This document shows positions 35,786 to 47,560 of a DNA stretch of 64,000 bases, piece by piece. This DNA is from Phaseolus vulgaris (Eukaryota; Streptophyta; Magnoliopsida; Fabales; Fabaceae): positions 5,230,791 to 5,294,790 of the forward strand of contig NC_023753.2 in the NCBI RefSeq assembly GCF_000499845.2. Direction: 5' to 3'. A program made the position numbers and the translations under genes. The number at the start of each line of letters is the position of its first letter. Within the stretch, counting starts at the first letter, position 1. Below the pieces are notes generated by a model. The model was given only the letters and a program-made list of their open reading frames with translations. It was not told where the DNA came from and did not search any database.

Positions 35786-37935
35786 CTAGGAACAAGGAGA
35801 AGGTAAAAAACAAAAAAAACGTGGATTTTTATCCTTCCGTATCATTCCACCTCCTTTGCTTGTGTCAATTGCTTCCAACATTTCCACCACCTCATGCATT
35901 TCTGGACGCCTCTCTGGTTTTGCATCCCAGCATTTTCGTATGATGTTTGCTAGGGCACTTGGCCAACTTCTAGGAATATCAGGTCGTAAATGCTGTGCAA
36001 GAAAATATGATCATGACCATTACATTGGGAAAATATTCTGTGTAAACATGTAATCACTTTAATCACTATGCACATAATTTACTGATAGATGTTGCATAAG
36101 TGTATCAGGAAAGTATTCTATGATTAAAATATGTTTTCAAATGAATCCAGAAGTAGATATCATAATCAAAGTATTGAGGTGATGAATCAACCATAACTAA
36201 GTCACCTTGGATCCATTTTATGAACTGACCTGATTAATAACTGCACATGACACTGTAGCAAGGCTCAGCTTTGAAAACGGTACATTACAGGAATAAATTT
36301 CCCACAAGCAAATGCCAAAACTATAGACATCGCATTTTCTGTTGTAAGGCTTGCCATTTAAAACCTACAAGAACAAATATTAAAGAAAATTATCTAGATG
36401 GGATTTGAAACGAATAGCACTTTCATATGCAACCATCCTATGGAATTGAACTGCATAATATAGAGAAAATTGGAAAGCGAGATCAATACCTCTGGTGCCA
36501 TATATCCATAGGTTCCAGTTTCACTTGTCATCTCACTTTGGTTGATAGCTTCAATACGAGCAACTCCAAAATCAGCTATTTTCAAATTTTTATTACAATC
36601 TAACAACATATTATCAGGTTTTACATCGCGGTGAACGATTTTCTTTGAATGTAGATAACTAAGACTGCAGCGGAAAAAATGAGTTTCAGTGAGGGGGAGA
36701 AGAGTATTGACATTAACAATTGTAAAGGTAAATGCTACGTGACTCACCCTCTAGAGAGGTCCAAAGCCAGCTGAATCACAACCTCGTATGGAAGTTTGTC
36801 CTGCCTATTTCTAGACAAGTATTGTTTCAATGTTCCACCAGGAAGAAACTCAGCAATTACACAACAAGTTTTGGAAGGAATAGAATTTTGACCATAGGTT
36901 GGTAAGGGAATCATGAGATTTGAAGTAGCGATTGAAGCTCCAATAAACTGATGGAAGAAAGATACGAACAAATTGAAAACTTTTACTAACTTTTTAAAGA
37001 AAGGAAAAATTAAACACAAGTTGCATGCAAAATTTGCCAAGTAGAAGTCATGAAAATAAACATGAGATGAGAGTGCGAAGACAAAATTTGTACTTTTGTG
37101 ACATTTGGATGATCAAGCTTTTGCCATATAGTTACCTCCTGCCAAAATGATGCCCGTAATGAGGCAATTTTAGCAGCAGGGGCAACACCATCTTCACCCC
37201 AGTCCAGGACTTTCACTAGAAAATTCAACAAGTTAGAATTTCTTCAAACATATAAAATGCTCAAAACCAAGACTTCTAAGTGTTTTTTTGTGCAAAGGAG
37301 GAACAAATAACCTTGACTTGAATCACTAGGTAATCAACTTCAAAAAAATGAAGTGCATATCATATATTTGAAACACAAGTCAGAAAGTAGTGAGTGCAAG
37401 TATTTAAAAAATCAACAGTAAACAAAACTCAAGATGTACATTTACTAAAGTGGCTACATTCTTCACACCATCATCCATCTCCCACAACTAATTAACCAAC
37501 CACAAAAACAATTTCTCAACATGCACAGACCTTGAAAGTATACAGAACTACACTTTAATTTCTCTTCATTACGTTTTTTTTTTCTTTTTTACAGCACCAA
37601 AAAGCAGACAATCAGTATAAGAATACAATACCTGCAACATCTTGGCTATCATAGGTACCCCTGTAGACAGTACCATAGGTTCCATTAGCTACAGAATAAT
37701 GTATATCCAACTTGGCCAAATCAATCTCCCATGTCTCTTTAGGCCTTTTTGCTGCAACGCTTTTGGAAAAAATCTTGCTCAAGTGTTTTTCTAGCATGAC
37801 ATCCAAATTCCTCAAATAAAATTTATCAGAACTAAAAAACATGCTTTTGCTGCTAAGATTTTCACTACTGATCTTTGAATTCAAAACTCCAGATTCCACT
37901 TCCATCTTAGGTGAAACCCCACTTTCTGAATGCAT
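35786..37935 (-). CDS. Raf-like (MAPKKK group C, MRK1/CBC-type) Ser/Thr/Tyr protein kinase, complete
   Basis: Coding exons, minus strand: 37935-37632, 37215-37094, 36947-36748, 36664-36490, 36364-36230 and 35992-35786. They join in frame to 380 aa, close to the family's usual size. N-terminus: YLRNLDVMLEKHLSKIFSKS, a family signature. Kinase domain: ETWEIDLAKL at 67, glycine loop GTYGTV 85-90, VKVLDW with catalytic K103, E128 of helix C, HPNVTK 137-142, LPGGTLKQYL in the hinge, HRDVKPDN 220-227, DFG 240-242, GTYGYMAPE 259-267, CDVYSFG and LEAIDTSKGGGMI near the end. All catalytic residues are present. Relatives include Arabidopsis MRK1, At3g22750/At4g14780 and the CO2/blue-light kinases CBC1/2, which act in the cytosol. 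Oddities: KPDN replaces the common KTEN, GTY replaces GTL, and the C-terminal tail differs from the usual GCFCF end. All introns are GT-AG. The ATG at 37935 follows a good acceptor at 37951. Confidence 0.93.
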
Positions 37936-38178
37936 CTCGAATTTGCACAACTGAGGCAATGATAAAATTAATTAGAAAAAAGAAAAAAAAAATGTAATCA
38001 TGTCGTTACAGTTCTTCAAATTCGAGCACCTCTAAATATAATATCTTCTCTACTTATTCTGTTTGGAAAAAACTAACAGATGGAGGATAAACATTAATAT
38101 ATTATTATACTTGATAAATAATGGATGAGCTAGCAAATAAAATTATAAGTGATAGCCAAATCAATAGTTGAAATAAAC

Positions 38179-38410
38179 TGTTGTTGCAGATCCCACATCG
38201 ATAGATAAGGACATTTCATTGTATATAAGTGGGTGCAAACCTCAACCTTATGAGCCGGTTTTATGATTTTATGGGGTTGAGTTAGGCTTAAAGTCCACTT
38301 CGTAATATGGTATCAGAGCCATTTCGATCATATCCTACCAAGTGTGCAAACCTCAACCTTATGAGCCAGTTTTATGGGGTTGAGTTAGACTTAAAGTCCA
38401 CTTCGTAATA
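38179..38410 (+). mobile_element. TRIM-like miniature LTR retrotransposon (second LTR truncated)
   Basis: The first LTR-like unit runs 38179-38307. It begins TGTTG and contains CCCACATCGAT, ATATAAGTGGGTGCAAACC, TTATGAGCCGGTTTTAT and GTTAGGCTTAAAGTCCACTT. It is followed at once by TGGTATCAGAGC (38308-38319), an initiator tRNA-Met primer site. After about 25 bases the last ~70 bases of the unit recur (about 38339-38410). The layout LTR-PBS-short gap-LTR fits a TRIM. The sequence is a very common legume repeat (recollection). Confidence 0.7.
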
Positions 38411-39215
38411 ACTGTAAATATAAAATATATAACTTAAAAAGTATAAGTTGTTTCTCTGACTCGAAATTCAAAATGAAAAACAAAATCATAGTACAAGAAT
38501 TATAAAATAAATTTACAATATCTCATAAAGAGAATTGCATACCAATCTTCTACGAATATGAAGAAACAGAATTCGTGATCAAATTGAAAAAAAATAAATT
38601 CAAGAATTTTGAAAGTTGAAAACGGAGAAACTATGAACCATACATGAAGCAAAACATATTTTGAGATCTTTGGATAAGGAAAACTTATAAAAATATTAAA
38701 GCTTCTATGTTTAAAAAAACAAAGCATTAGAATTTTATTAGTTTTTTTTTTAATTTTCTTTGTTGTAATTCTTTCATTTAACTTTATAAGTAAGACTAAA
38801 CTCATTTAGGTTGATTATCTTGTAATTTTCCAATGAAATTTGATTTTTGTGCAATTAAAGTTTTGTTCTTGTGTTAAATATGTGGTCTCTTTGGGAATTG
38901 TTTTTTTAACACAAATTGATAATTCAGTTTTTTCTTTAATTAATTTTTTGTTTACTTTTTTGAAGTACTTAAGTTAGTGGGGAATAGTAAGATTAGATTG
39001 TTATTGGATGATATATTTTTAATCAATTCAATTTTGTTTAAATGATTGATTGAATAATAGATTTATCAAGGGATGAATAATTCCTTTTACAACTTTAGAG
39101 TCTCTACTTACTTTATTTCTTGTTCCACAACAATCTCAACTCCTTTTCATTTTCATAACCTTTTTTTTTATTGTAAATAAGTTTTGAATACTAAATACTA
39201 GATTCATGAAAATAT

Positions 39216-39307
39216 GACTTAGACGATTTACGCTGAATATAATTTTAATTTGAGTGCAAAAGACTTAGACAATTTACGCTGAATATAATTTTAATTTGAG
39301 TGCAAAA
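39216..39307 (+). repeat. 46-bp tandem duplication
   Basis: GACTTAGACGATTTACGCTG through GAGTGCAAAA occurs at 39216-39261 and again at 39262-39307, with one difference (GACG versus GACA). It lies in the proposed 5'-UTR intron of the kinase gene. Confidence 0.95.
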
Positions 39308-40408
39308 CAACTGATATCACCTATCTACATGTATTTTTATAAAATCATATAGTTCTATTGTATATAATTTATTTAAATACTTAAATGATTTGTTATCTTC
39401 AAAAACTATAATATTAATTTTTTTATTTATAAATTATAATTTATTAAATAAAATAAAATTATAAAATTAAAAAGGCATGGTCATGTGATGCTATTATTTT
39501 ATATAGTCCACAAGATAAGTTAAGATATACACGAGCAAAAGGTACGGAGAGTTAGAGTTATTTTATTTTATTAGTGAGAAAACTGAATAAATTACTTGCT
39601 AAAAGTTCAAATAACGTTTCAAATTACAATAAAAAAATCCTAAAAAGCTATAAGATAGAAAAACTAGCATCGATCTCATTCGATTTAGTAAAAAAATAGC
39701 TATTCAATTTTGAATAGCCAAACAAAACTTAAACTAACAAGTTTTTCATATAATCTTCTAAATATTATAATAAAAATATATAATAATTATTAATATTCCT
39801 TAAATATAAAAAAAAAATTGAAAGGCTGATACAAATATTATCCATGAAATTTTTTTATTGGAGATCCTCTTATATTTATATATAAAAGAGAGAGAGAGAG
39901 AAAATTAATTAACCTTTAAAATTGAATTTAAGTTTTAAGAGGATAACAGAAATTATATAATTAAAATAGTGTATATAAATGTGGTTGATGACCTAATTTT
40001 TTGGATTGAGTTAGTGGAAAATCCAAACAAATTGTAAAGACTAATAAATTATATTTTTTGTTAAAATAAAAAAATGAAAATATCGTTAGATCGAGAAAGA
40101 CAGTAAAAACTTGCATTCAATTACTCACGAATCAAATCAATAAGAATCGAGTCCCAACAATCTATCCTGCATGATTCAAACCAACAATTTTCTCTCCTGA
40201 ACAACAACAACCAATTCTATTCACTATCCACATTATCAAAACAAAACGTTGATTCAGGAAAAGGCCAAAACCATCAATCGGAAAATCAGAAAACCCGATT
40301 CACACCATAACATGAACGCATCTTAAGGGTAAGAAACCTAAACTCAACAATGTAACACTGGGATTTATAACATAAAAGTTCCCATTGTAGTCCATTCTAT
40401 TGTTTTGG

Positions 40409-40497
40409 TATAATTATATATTTCGGATCAACACTAAAAGGGAAAGGGACATTGTTATAATTATACATTTCGGATCAGCACTAAAGAGGAAAGGGAC
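40409..40497 (+). repeat. 47-bp tandem duplication
   Basis: TATAATTATATATTTCGGAT...GGAAAGGGAC (40409-40455) is repeated with a few changes at 40456-40497, also within the proposed kinase 5'-UTR intron. Confidence 0.85.
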
Positions 40498-40763
40498 GTA
40501 GAAGAACCTAAACTCTTAGGTTTCCGAAAACGCCATGAAATTTCTCTCAAACTATTCACCTCAATTCCAATTATACCTCAGAAGTTAACATCAAACTATT
40601 GATATTTCATCCTATGTACTGAATCTGTATGCATTTACTAAAGGATAAACAAAAGAACCCTAAAACATACGCACACTAGAAAAAACGATTGACGCTTAAC
40701 ATAGATAGAAAGTACGTATCACATTTTGACGTAGAAAAAGAGTGCATGAAGGAGAAAAGGTAC

Positions 40764-40900
40764 CTTGGAGCAGTGGCGTGGCTTAAGAGTCAAAGGTTGA
40801 ACAGAAGTGAATGCGAGAATGCAGAGATTGATCAAAACGAAATTGAGAGAAGGAAAAGAGTAACGCTTACAAATCTACAATTAATAGCGAGAAGAGAGAA
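40764..40900 (-). other. Probable non-coding first exon of the kinase gene
   Basis: On the minus strand, ATTTATTTAAATTTAAAGG (TATA-like, near 40915-40935) is followed about 30 bases later by ACACACGCTTCTCTCTTC. A pyrimidine-rich leader then ends in CCAAG|GTACC. This arrangement looks like TATA, start site, leader and donor. The 117-codon frame on the opposite strand (40689-41042) is best explained as antisense to this leader. The exact transcription start is a guess. Confidence 0.45.
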
Positions 40901-41304
40901 GCGTGTGTATATCCCTTTAAATTTAAATAAATGTGGCGGAGATTACAATTTTATCATTCACTTTCATATTGTTTTAAAAAGATACCACAATATTTATATC
41001 AAAAAATACTCAAGTATTCTCTTCATATATTGTTTTAATTAAAGAATCGTTATTTTTTTTATTTAAATAAATGTGATAAGTGGTTTATTTTTGGATTTTA
41101 TACCGTTACGTACTCAAGGTAAGTGGTTTTAATTATGTTTTTTTAGATTAGATCGGGTCAGATTAAATTTTCTTTATCCAATTAATATTAGATTGAGGTT
41201 GAGAATTTGGTATTCTTTATACGTTGTAAAGAATATTGAAAAATATATTACATTTGAAATTCTTTTATGAGTTAACAAATCAAAATATTTTTAATTATGT
41301 AATT

Positions 41305-43049
41305 ACGTACTGGAAAGAAAGGGTTAAGATGTTATGGTTCAAGGATGGATATCGAAATACCGCTTTTTTCCATGCTGTGGTCAAAAGGAGAAATAATTCT
41401 AGTGGGATTCATCGTCTACGAATTGATAATGAGGTTACGGAGGATCCTAAAATCATTGAGGATCATATTTTGGACTTTTATAAAAATATTTATGCTAAGT
41501 CTATTTCTAATGTTCTGGATACTGGTAATATGGAAGATTTTATTGGTACTTATATTCCTGCGATGGTTTCCTCTGAGGAGAATATGATGTTGATTAAATG
41601 TCCTGATTTTTCTGAAATCAATAATGTTGTTTTTAATCTTAACGGTAATAGTGCTCCTGGTCCTGATGGTTTTGGTGGTGTTTTCTATCATTCTTGCTGG
41701 GAAATTATTGGGACAGATGTTTGTAATGTTGTTCAACAGTTCTTTAAACAAAATTGGGTTCTCCCTGGAATGAACAGTAATGTGGTATCTCTTATTCCTA
41801 AGATTCAGGGTGCTGATTCCATTAAAGATTATAGGCCAAATGTTGTTGCTAATTTCAAATTTAAAGTTATTTCCAAGATATTGGCGGATAGGCTTGCTCT
41901 TGTGGCTACTAGAATCATTTCTCCTAATCAATATGAGTTTGTGCAGGGTAGACAGATTCAGGATTGCATTGGTATTGCTTCTGAAGCTATTAACATGCTT
42001 TCTAAAAAGGTTAGATGAGGTAATGTGGCTTACAAAGTTGATATTCATAAAGCTTTTGTGGCTGCTAGAATCATTTCTCCTAATCAATATGAGTTTGTGC
42101 AGGGTAGACAGATTCAGGATTGCATTGGTATTGCTTCTGAAGCTATTAACATGCTTTCTAAAAATGTTAGAAGAGGTAATGTGATTTACAAAGTTGATAT
42201 TCATAAATCTTTCGACACTCTGAATTGGAAGTTCTTATTATTAGTTTTGAAACGCTTTGGTTTTCACCCCTTGTTTGTCAGTTGGATTAGTACAATTCTC
42301 CGTTCAGCTATGCTTTCTATCAGAATAAGTGGTAGTTTGGTGGACTTTTTTCTCTGCAGTCGAGGTGTAAGACAAGGTGATCCGTTGTCTCCTTTACTTT
42401 TCTTTCTTGCAGAGGAAGTTCTTAGTAGAGGTATCTCTAAGCTTGTGAATGATAAGAAGATTTTAAATATGGCTAGTCCGAAAGGTTATCTCACTCCCTC
42501 TCATATTTTGTATGCTGATGACATTTTTATTTTTTGTAGGGGGATATTAAGTCTCTTTGAAATTTGAGTACTTTTATTAAAACATATGGTGATTTTTCTG
42601 GTCAATATATTAATAACTCTAAAAGTAGTTTCTTCACCATGGATAATTCTCCTAGATTTGTCACCAAAATTCAAAATATTCTTTCTTGTAGTCATGGTTG
42701 TTTGCCTTTCAATTATTTAGGAGTGTCTATCTTTGTTGGTGCTCCAAAGTGTCGATTTCTTAAACCTTTGGCTAATAAAGTCAAATTGAAGCTAGCATCT
42801 TGGAAATGTCAATCTCTTAGCATGATGGGTCGGATCCAGCTAGTCAATACATTGATTACTGGATTTCTAGCTTATAGTTTTAATATGTATAAATGGCCTG
42901 TTTCACTTATTAAGCAAGTTGAGAAGTGGTGTCAGAATTTTATTTGGACTGGTGATATTATGAAAAAAGGTATCGCTACCGTTAATTGGGCCAAAATTTG
43001 TTCACCTCTTGAAGATGGAGGCTTAAATATTATTAATCTTCATAATTAA
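41305..43049 (+). pseudogene. LINE reverse transcriptase, interrupted
   Basis: Recognisable motifs in order: LWFKDGYRNTAFFHAVVKRR, SAPGPDGFGGVFY, SLIPKIQGADSIKDYRP, SPNQYEFVQGRQIQDCI, YKVDIHKSFDTLNW (motif A), RGVRQGDPLSPLLF (motif B), ILYADDIFIF (motif C, intact YADD), then FNYLGVSIFVGAPK and the thumb region ending at GGLNIINLHN. Breaks: TGA at 42016-42018 in the first copy of a tandem duplication, a frame change near 42550, and TAA at 43047-43049. Further in-frame residues continue past that stop to another TGA near 43275. It is not functional as it stands. Confidence 0.9.
41905..42216 (+). repeat. 156-bp tandem duplication inside the LINE reverse transcriptase
   Basis: 41905-42060 and 42061-42216 are near-identical: AGAATCATTTCTCCTAATCA begins at 41911 and again at 42067. 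The period equals 52 codons, so the frame is kept. The repeated part covers ISPNQYEFVQGRQIQDCI up to YKVDIHK. Copy 1 carries a TGA where copy 2 has AGA. Confidence 0.95.
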
Positions 43050-43391
43050 AATAATGCATATCTTCTTAAGCTTGCTTGGAACTTTGCTTATGGCAACAAA
43101 CCTTGGTCTTTACTCTTGAAAGTCAGAGTTCTTAAATCAAAATACGAGTTTATAATGGTTTATAGATCCTCCTCTCTTTGGCTTGGAATTAAGCAATTTT
43201 ATTCTATCATACTTGATTATACTTCTTGGACTGTTGGTACAGGTTCTTTTATTAATTTCTGGAATGATAAATGATGTTCTACTACTTCTTTAGCAAATAT
43301 TGCAGGGTTATCTGATGGGGCTAGCATTCCGAATACAGTCTCTCAATTTTGGTCAGGTTATGATTGGAATATTCCCTTATCTTTACAGCAG

Positions 43392-44552
43392 ATGCCGCAG
43401 TTTTTTAATCATATCATGGTTAGAGAGGAACAAGATATTCCTAATTGGACTCTAAATGAGTCTGGTCGTTTCACTCTTAAATCGGCAAGGACTTTTTTCT
43501 TGGAACCAGGAGTTCCATGTGATTGGGGTAAGTTCATTTGGTCTTCATCTATTCCGCCTTCCAAAACTCTAATACTCTGGAAAAAATTTCATGGGCGATT
43601 TCCTACATATCAGCATATTCAGAATAAGGGTTTGCATATATGTTCTATGTGTACGCTTTGTGAAAAGCATGAAGAATCTATTCAACATCTATTTTTTGAA
43701 TGTTCTAATGCATTACATATTTGGAGTTGGGTTCGGCAGATTTTTCTTACTTTCTTATTTCTCTAATAAGGATGATCTTCTTTCTTTTATTAAGAGTGAT
43801 GATAGTCATTTGGTTAAATTGATTAAGCTTGTTGTGACAACCTTTTATATATGGATGATATGGCGTATGAGGAATTATGCTAGATTTCAAGATAAGATTG
43901 AGGTTTCTAAGGCTATTTCGGTAATTAAAGATCTAACTTGTCTAGTGGGAAATTTGTCTAAAGCTTCAATGAAGAATGATATGTTGGATTTCAACGTGAT
44001 TAAGTTTTTTGGTATTATTAAGACTCGTAGTGAGAAAGTTTTTCGTCCTCTTCCTGTTAAATGGGAATTTCCTTCACCAGGTTGGGTTAAAATTAACACG
44101 GATGAGGCTGCTAGGGGTATCCTGGTCTTGCTACTTGTGGAGGTATTTTTCGTGGGAGTATGGGAGAATTTATTGGTGCTTTTTCAGGGTTTCTTGAAGT
44201 TCAGACTGCTTTGGTTGCTGAGTTTTATGGAGTTATACATGCTATGCAGGAAGCTCAAAAGATGAGACTTACTAATGTTTGGCTTTAATGTGATTTTGTC
44301 TTGGTTTGTGCTACGTTTACTGCTAGGACTAATGTTCCATGGATGCTTCGTAATCGATGGAATATTTGTCTTAATTACTGTAGGACAATCAGGTTTAGGG
44401 TTACTCATATTTTTCGTGAGGGGAATGCATGTGCTGATAAGTTGACTAATTTAGGGTTCATTCATAGAAAATCATTTCATTGGTATAATAGACTTCCATC
44501 CTTAGAATTCTTTATGAATAAGTATAGTCTACCTATGTATCGTTTTTGTTAA
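43392..44552 (+). pseudogene. LINE zf-RVT and RNase H regions, interrupted
   Basis: zf-RVT: DIPNWTLNESGRFTLKSART, WSSSIPPSKTLILWKKFHGR, then CSMCTLCEKHEESIQHLFFEC (C-x-x-C...H-L-F-x-x-C). A frame change near 43750 leads into WRMRNYARFQDK and VRPLPVKWEFP-like linker sequence, then WVKINTDEA, the start of an RNase H domain with the first catalytic Asp. A second frame change follows. The catalytic Glu (AEFYGV) is readable, and the codon before CDF is a stop (TAA). The C-terminal part keeps GNACADKLTNLG with the last Asp. Plant L1-type elements with a C-terminal RNase H are known; this is a dead copy. Confidence 0.8.
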
Positions 44553-44650
44553 CATGTGGGTTTTGGTCTAGTGCCCCCATATTTTTGTATTTTCTTTCTT
44601 TTTCTTTTTTTAATAATACTTTTTTCATGTGATGACAGATGATTGTTATT

Positions 44651-44683
44651 ACTTGAAGTGTCAGTCTGACTGAGATGTCAAGT
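44651..44683 (+). other. Imperfect stem-loop in the LINE 3' UTR
   Basis: ACTTGA (44651-44656) pairs with TCAAGT (44678-44683). Inside, TCAGTC (44661-44666) pairs with GACTGA (44668-44673), separated by an internal 4x4 loop. The outer arms recur, partly degraded, in the other three LINE 3' ends of this window. Confidence 0.6.
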
Positions 44684-44989
44684 TGCATACTGATGCCTAA
44701 CATGAAAACTTTTATAAAAGAAACGGTCAAATATTATTCTCAACTCAAATAAATTAACTCGATTAAAAATTATAGTAATCTCAACTGAATATATTGTTCA
44801 ACCATGCATGTTCATTAACTTATCTTTAATTGCATTTTTTTTTCTCTACTAGGATTTTTTTAATAATTTTGTTGTAATCTTGCACTACACAATGGACTAA
44901 AAGATATAATGTATCATCATATATATTTTTTAAATTCAATTATTTTAATATTTTTAATAATATTCTTACAAATTATATATTCTTAAATT

Positions 44990-45240
44990 ATGTTTTTTTT
45001 TTAAATAAAAGCTTCCATGTTAGGTATCACTATGCAACTTAAGATTTCAGCTAGGCTGACACCTCAAGTTACAACAATCATTTACCATCACATGAAAAAA
45101 ATATTATTGAACAAAAAAAATACAAAAATACGGGGACTATACCAAAACCCATATGTTAACAAAAACGATAAACGATACATAGGTAGACTATACCTATTCA
45201 TAAAGAATTCTAAGAATAGACAAGGTGGAAGCCTATTATC
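44990..45240 (-). mobile_element. 5'-truncated LINE 3' end, inverted relative to the 41-kb LINE
   Basis: The reverse complement matches the end of the 41-kb LINE: TTAGAATTCTTTATGAATA, TAGTCTACCTATGTATCG, TTTTTGTTAACATATGGGTT, ACTTGAGGTGTCAG and CCTAACATGG, then an A-rich tail (the T-run at about 44992-45005). Only about 250 bases are present, consistent with severe 5' truncation. Confidence 0.85.
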
Positions 45241-45519
45241 TTAAATTATGTTTTTTTAATATAATTAAAATTATATGTTTTCGATAGTTATTTATATGAA
45301 GTGTTTATAATTTTAAACATAAAAAATCGGATGGATCACATAAAAGAATATTTTTACTAATAAGAAACTCGTAATATAATTAAACAATTTTCATTACAGA
45401 TTTTCTAGTAAACTCACTAACAAAACACTATCATCAATTCATCTTTTTTTTTTTAACTTTGATTTCTGTTTTTGTCAGTTTATAAACTTAAGAAAATTAC
45501 TAGTATCAAAAATTAATCT

Positions 45520-45727
45520 ATTATTTTTTTAAAAAAATTAATTTAAATTTAAAAATTAGTAGTTAAAATCTTGATTTTATATCAATTTAAAAATTAATTT
45601 AATTTTTTTATTAATAATAAAAAATACTTTTAATACCAATAATTTTTTAATTTTTAAAATAATATATAATTTAAACATAATTAATTTTTTTTCTAAATTT
45701 AATTATTATTTAATAATTTTTTGTAGC
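45520..45727. mobile_element. CACTA-like MITE relic
   Basis: The right end reads TTTTTTGTAGCG, close to the reverse complement of CACTACAAAAAA. The body aligns with 10018-10215 and loosely with the interior of 13318-13659. The left end is not resolvable. Confidence 0.45.
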
Positions 45728-46899
45728 GTAAAAATATAATACTATAAAGATCCAGTTTATCGTACAAAATATATCTTAAATAATATATCTTGCGGAAACC
45801 TTAAAATAATATTAAAAGAGTCGACAAATAATTTAATGATAATTAAATTCTAGATATATTATCTTTTAACTTTTAAGGGTCGTCTTCTAAGATTTATTAT
45901 CTAAGTTAAGTCGCCAATTTTTTTTTATTTTTTGCTATTAGAAGCTAATATTAATGGTTATTGAAATTCATATTTCATTTTTAGACTGTTTAAATGAGAA
46001 CATGAGAGGTGGAAAAGTTATATAATTAATTTTTTAATGAAATTTAACTCTAACAATATATTTTAATTTTACAGTTGACCTTTGCTCTTCTATTCTTCTT
46101 TTTTTTCCTTATAATTACTATCGAAAATATATGTGATGTTCGTAACGTTCTTTTTATACATTCTGATATTATTTATTTTTTGCTCTCTCTCCTTTTTTTT
46201 CCCTTATGAATACTATAAAAATCATATGACATTCGTAAAGTCCCTTTTAATACACTTTGATAATTTTTTATATTATACTTTTTCTACTACATGTACATTT
46301 GCTTATTGTTTAGAGAGAAATGATGGTTTTTATTCATCTATAATTATTTTATTTCATTTTACTAATTTCTTATAACATATTGATTAAGGTATTGACATGG
46401 ATGATAGTAAACATATAAAAAGTGATTATTATTCATCATTTTACTATGTCTAAAACTTTTATTATTCAGAATTAGCAATATTTTAACTGATTTCTAAAGA
46501 AATTACAGTAATGAGTATAGAGAAGGGATTTTGAAAGTTTACTCTCTACGTCTATTTAAGTTGTTTTTTTTTTTTTTATAATATACAATCGGCAAAAGAG
46601 TGAATGGAGAATAAATATCATCTAAATATTATTAAAAAATATAAAAATTATCTTTTACAATTTCATCAATATAATTCATTTTTATTTTATATTAAAAATG
46701 TTTAAATTAATTTATAATGACTATTCAAGATAAATGAGTTTATCACAAAATTGTCTTATATTTACGTTCAATGTCAAACCTCCAACTACAATGTCTTCAT
46801 ATACGTATTTTTTCATAATCTTATTACACTTGCATAATTTTTATATTACTTTTATATTTTTCATTTATTGAATAAAATAAATAAAACTTATTAAATAAA

Positions 46900-47560
46900 A
46901 TAAATAATAAATATTATAATAAAAAATGATAGCTACATAAGTGATATAACATAAGTAATATAATATAATTAAATAAAATAGAGCAATAGGTAAATGAAGA
47001 TAAATAAAATAACTATGTTAATACTATATATAAATTAAATAATATAATAAATAATAATGAAATAATGTGTAACAAAAAATAAATTAAATAATATAATAAA
47101 TAAAATAGACTTGTACTTGATTAAAAATAAGTTAAATAATATAAATAAATAAAATAGTCAAATATAAAATTAAATTAAATAATATAAATAAATAAAATAG
47201 TCAAATATAAAATTAAATTAAATAATATAAATAAATAAAATGATAAATTAAATAATATACATAAATAAAATATTCTACTGTAACTGATAATAATATAAAT
47301 AAAATGAATAATTATATAATTAAATAATATAATAAAATAAAATATAAATCGAAGATAAATTAATAATATAAATAAAATAAAGATAAACTAAATAATATAA
47401 TTAAAAAAATAAAAATAAAAAAATAAATTAAATAATATAAATAAATTAAATTAATACATAATTGAAAATCAATTAAATAATATAAATAAATAAAATTAAA
47501 ATTAAAGATAATTAAATGAAAAAAATATTAGAAATACTCAATGAAAAAAGAAATTTATAA
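46900..47560. repeat. Low-complexity AAATAATATAAATAAAT block with a 43-bp tandem core
   Basis: Almost only A and T, built from AATAATATAAATAAATAAAA-like units. At 47132-47247 a 43-bp unit (starting TTAAATAATATAAATAAATA and containing the rare TAGTCA) repeats at 47132, 47175 and 47218; the third copy is shorter. Confidence 0.85.

Larger units (their letters stand above)
37951..40763 (-). other. Probable 5'-UTR intron of the kinase gene
   Basis: The coding exon is preceded by ATTGCCTCAG|TTGTGC (acceptor, exon base 37950). A matching donor CCAAG|GTACC lies at 40764/40763 downstream of a leader-like, pyrimidine-rich stretch. The proposed 2.8-kb intron contains a TRIM relic (38179-38410) and two small tandem duplications. 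No other coding sequence is visible in it. Confidence 0.5.
41236..44726 (+). mobile_element. L1-type LINE, 5'-truncated and decayed, with zf-RVT and RNase H
   Basis: Order on the plus strand: reverse transcriptase (about 41305-43049), zinc-binding zf-RVT (43392-43766), linker, RNase H (about 44060-44460), then a 3' UTR with a stem-loop and a terminal CTTTTATAAAA. No endonuclease or ORF1 is present, as expected for a copy truncated during target-primed reverse transcription. There are at least four stop codons and three frame changes. The exact 5' border is uncertain because homology becomes clear only at about 41305. Confidence 0.9.

Noticed and set aside
40689..41042. 117-codon plus-strand frame
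   Set aside because: It is antisense to the probable leader exon and promoter of the kinase gene and has no recognised domain.
41416..42204. 262-codon minus-strand frame opposite the LINE
   Set aside because: It is the antisense of the LINE reverse transcriptase; its repeated segment only mirrors the 156-bp duplication.
46540..46745. Possible Stowaway-like ends (CTCTACGTCTATTTAAGTTG)
   Set aside because: No matching inverted end or TA target duplication could be found nearby.
46900..47560. CRISPR-like periodic repeat
   Set aside because: It is a simple A/T block with a 43-bp tandem core and no spacer structure; the organism is a plant.
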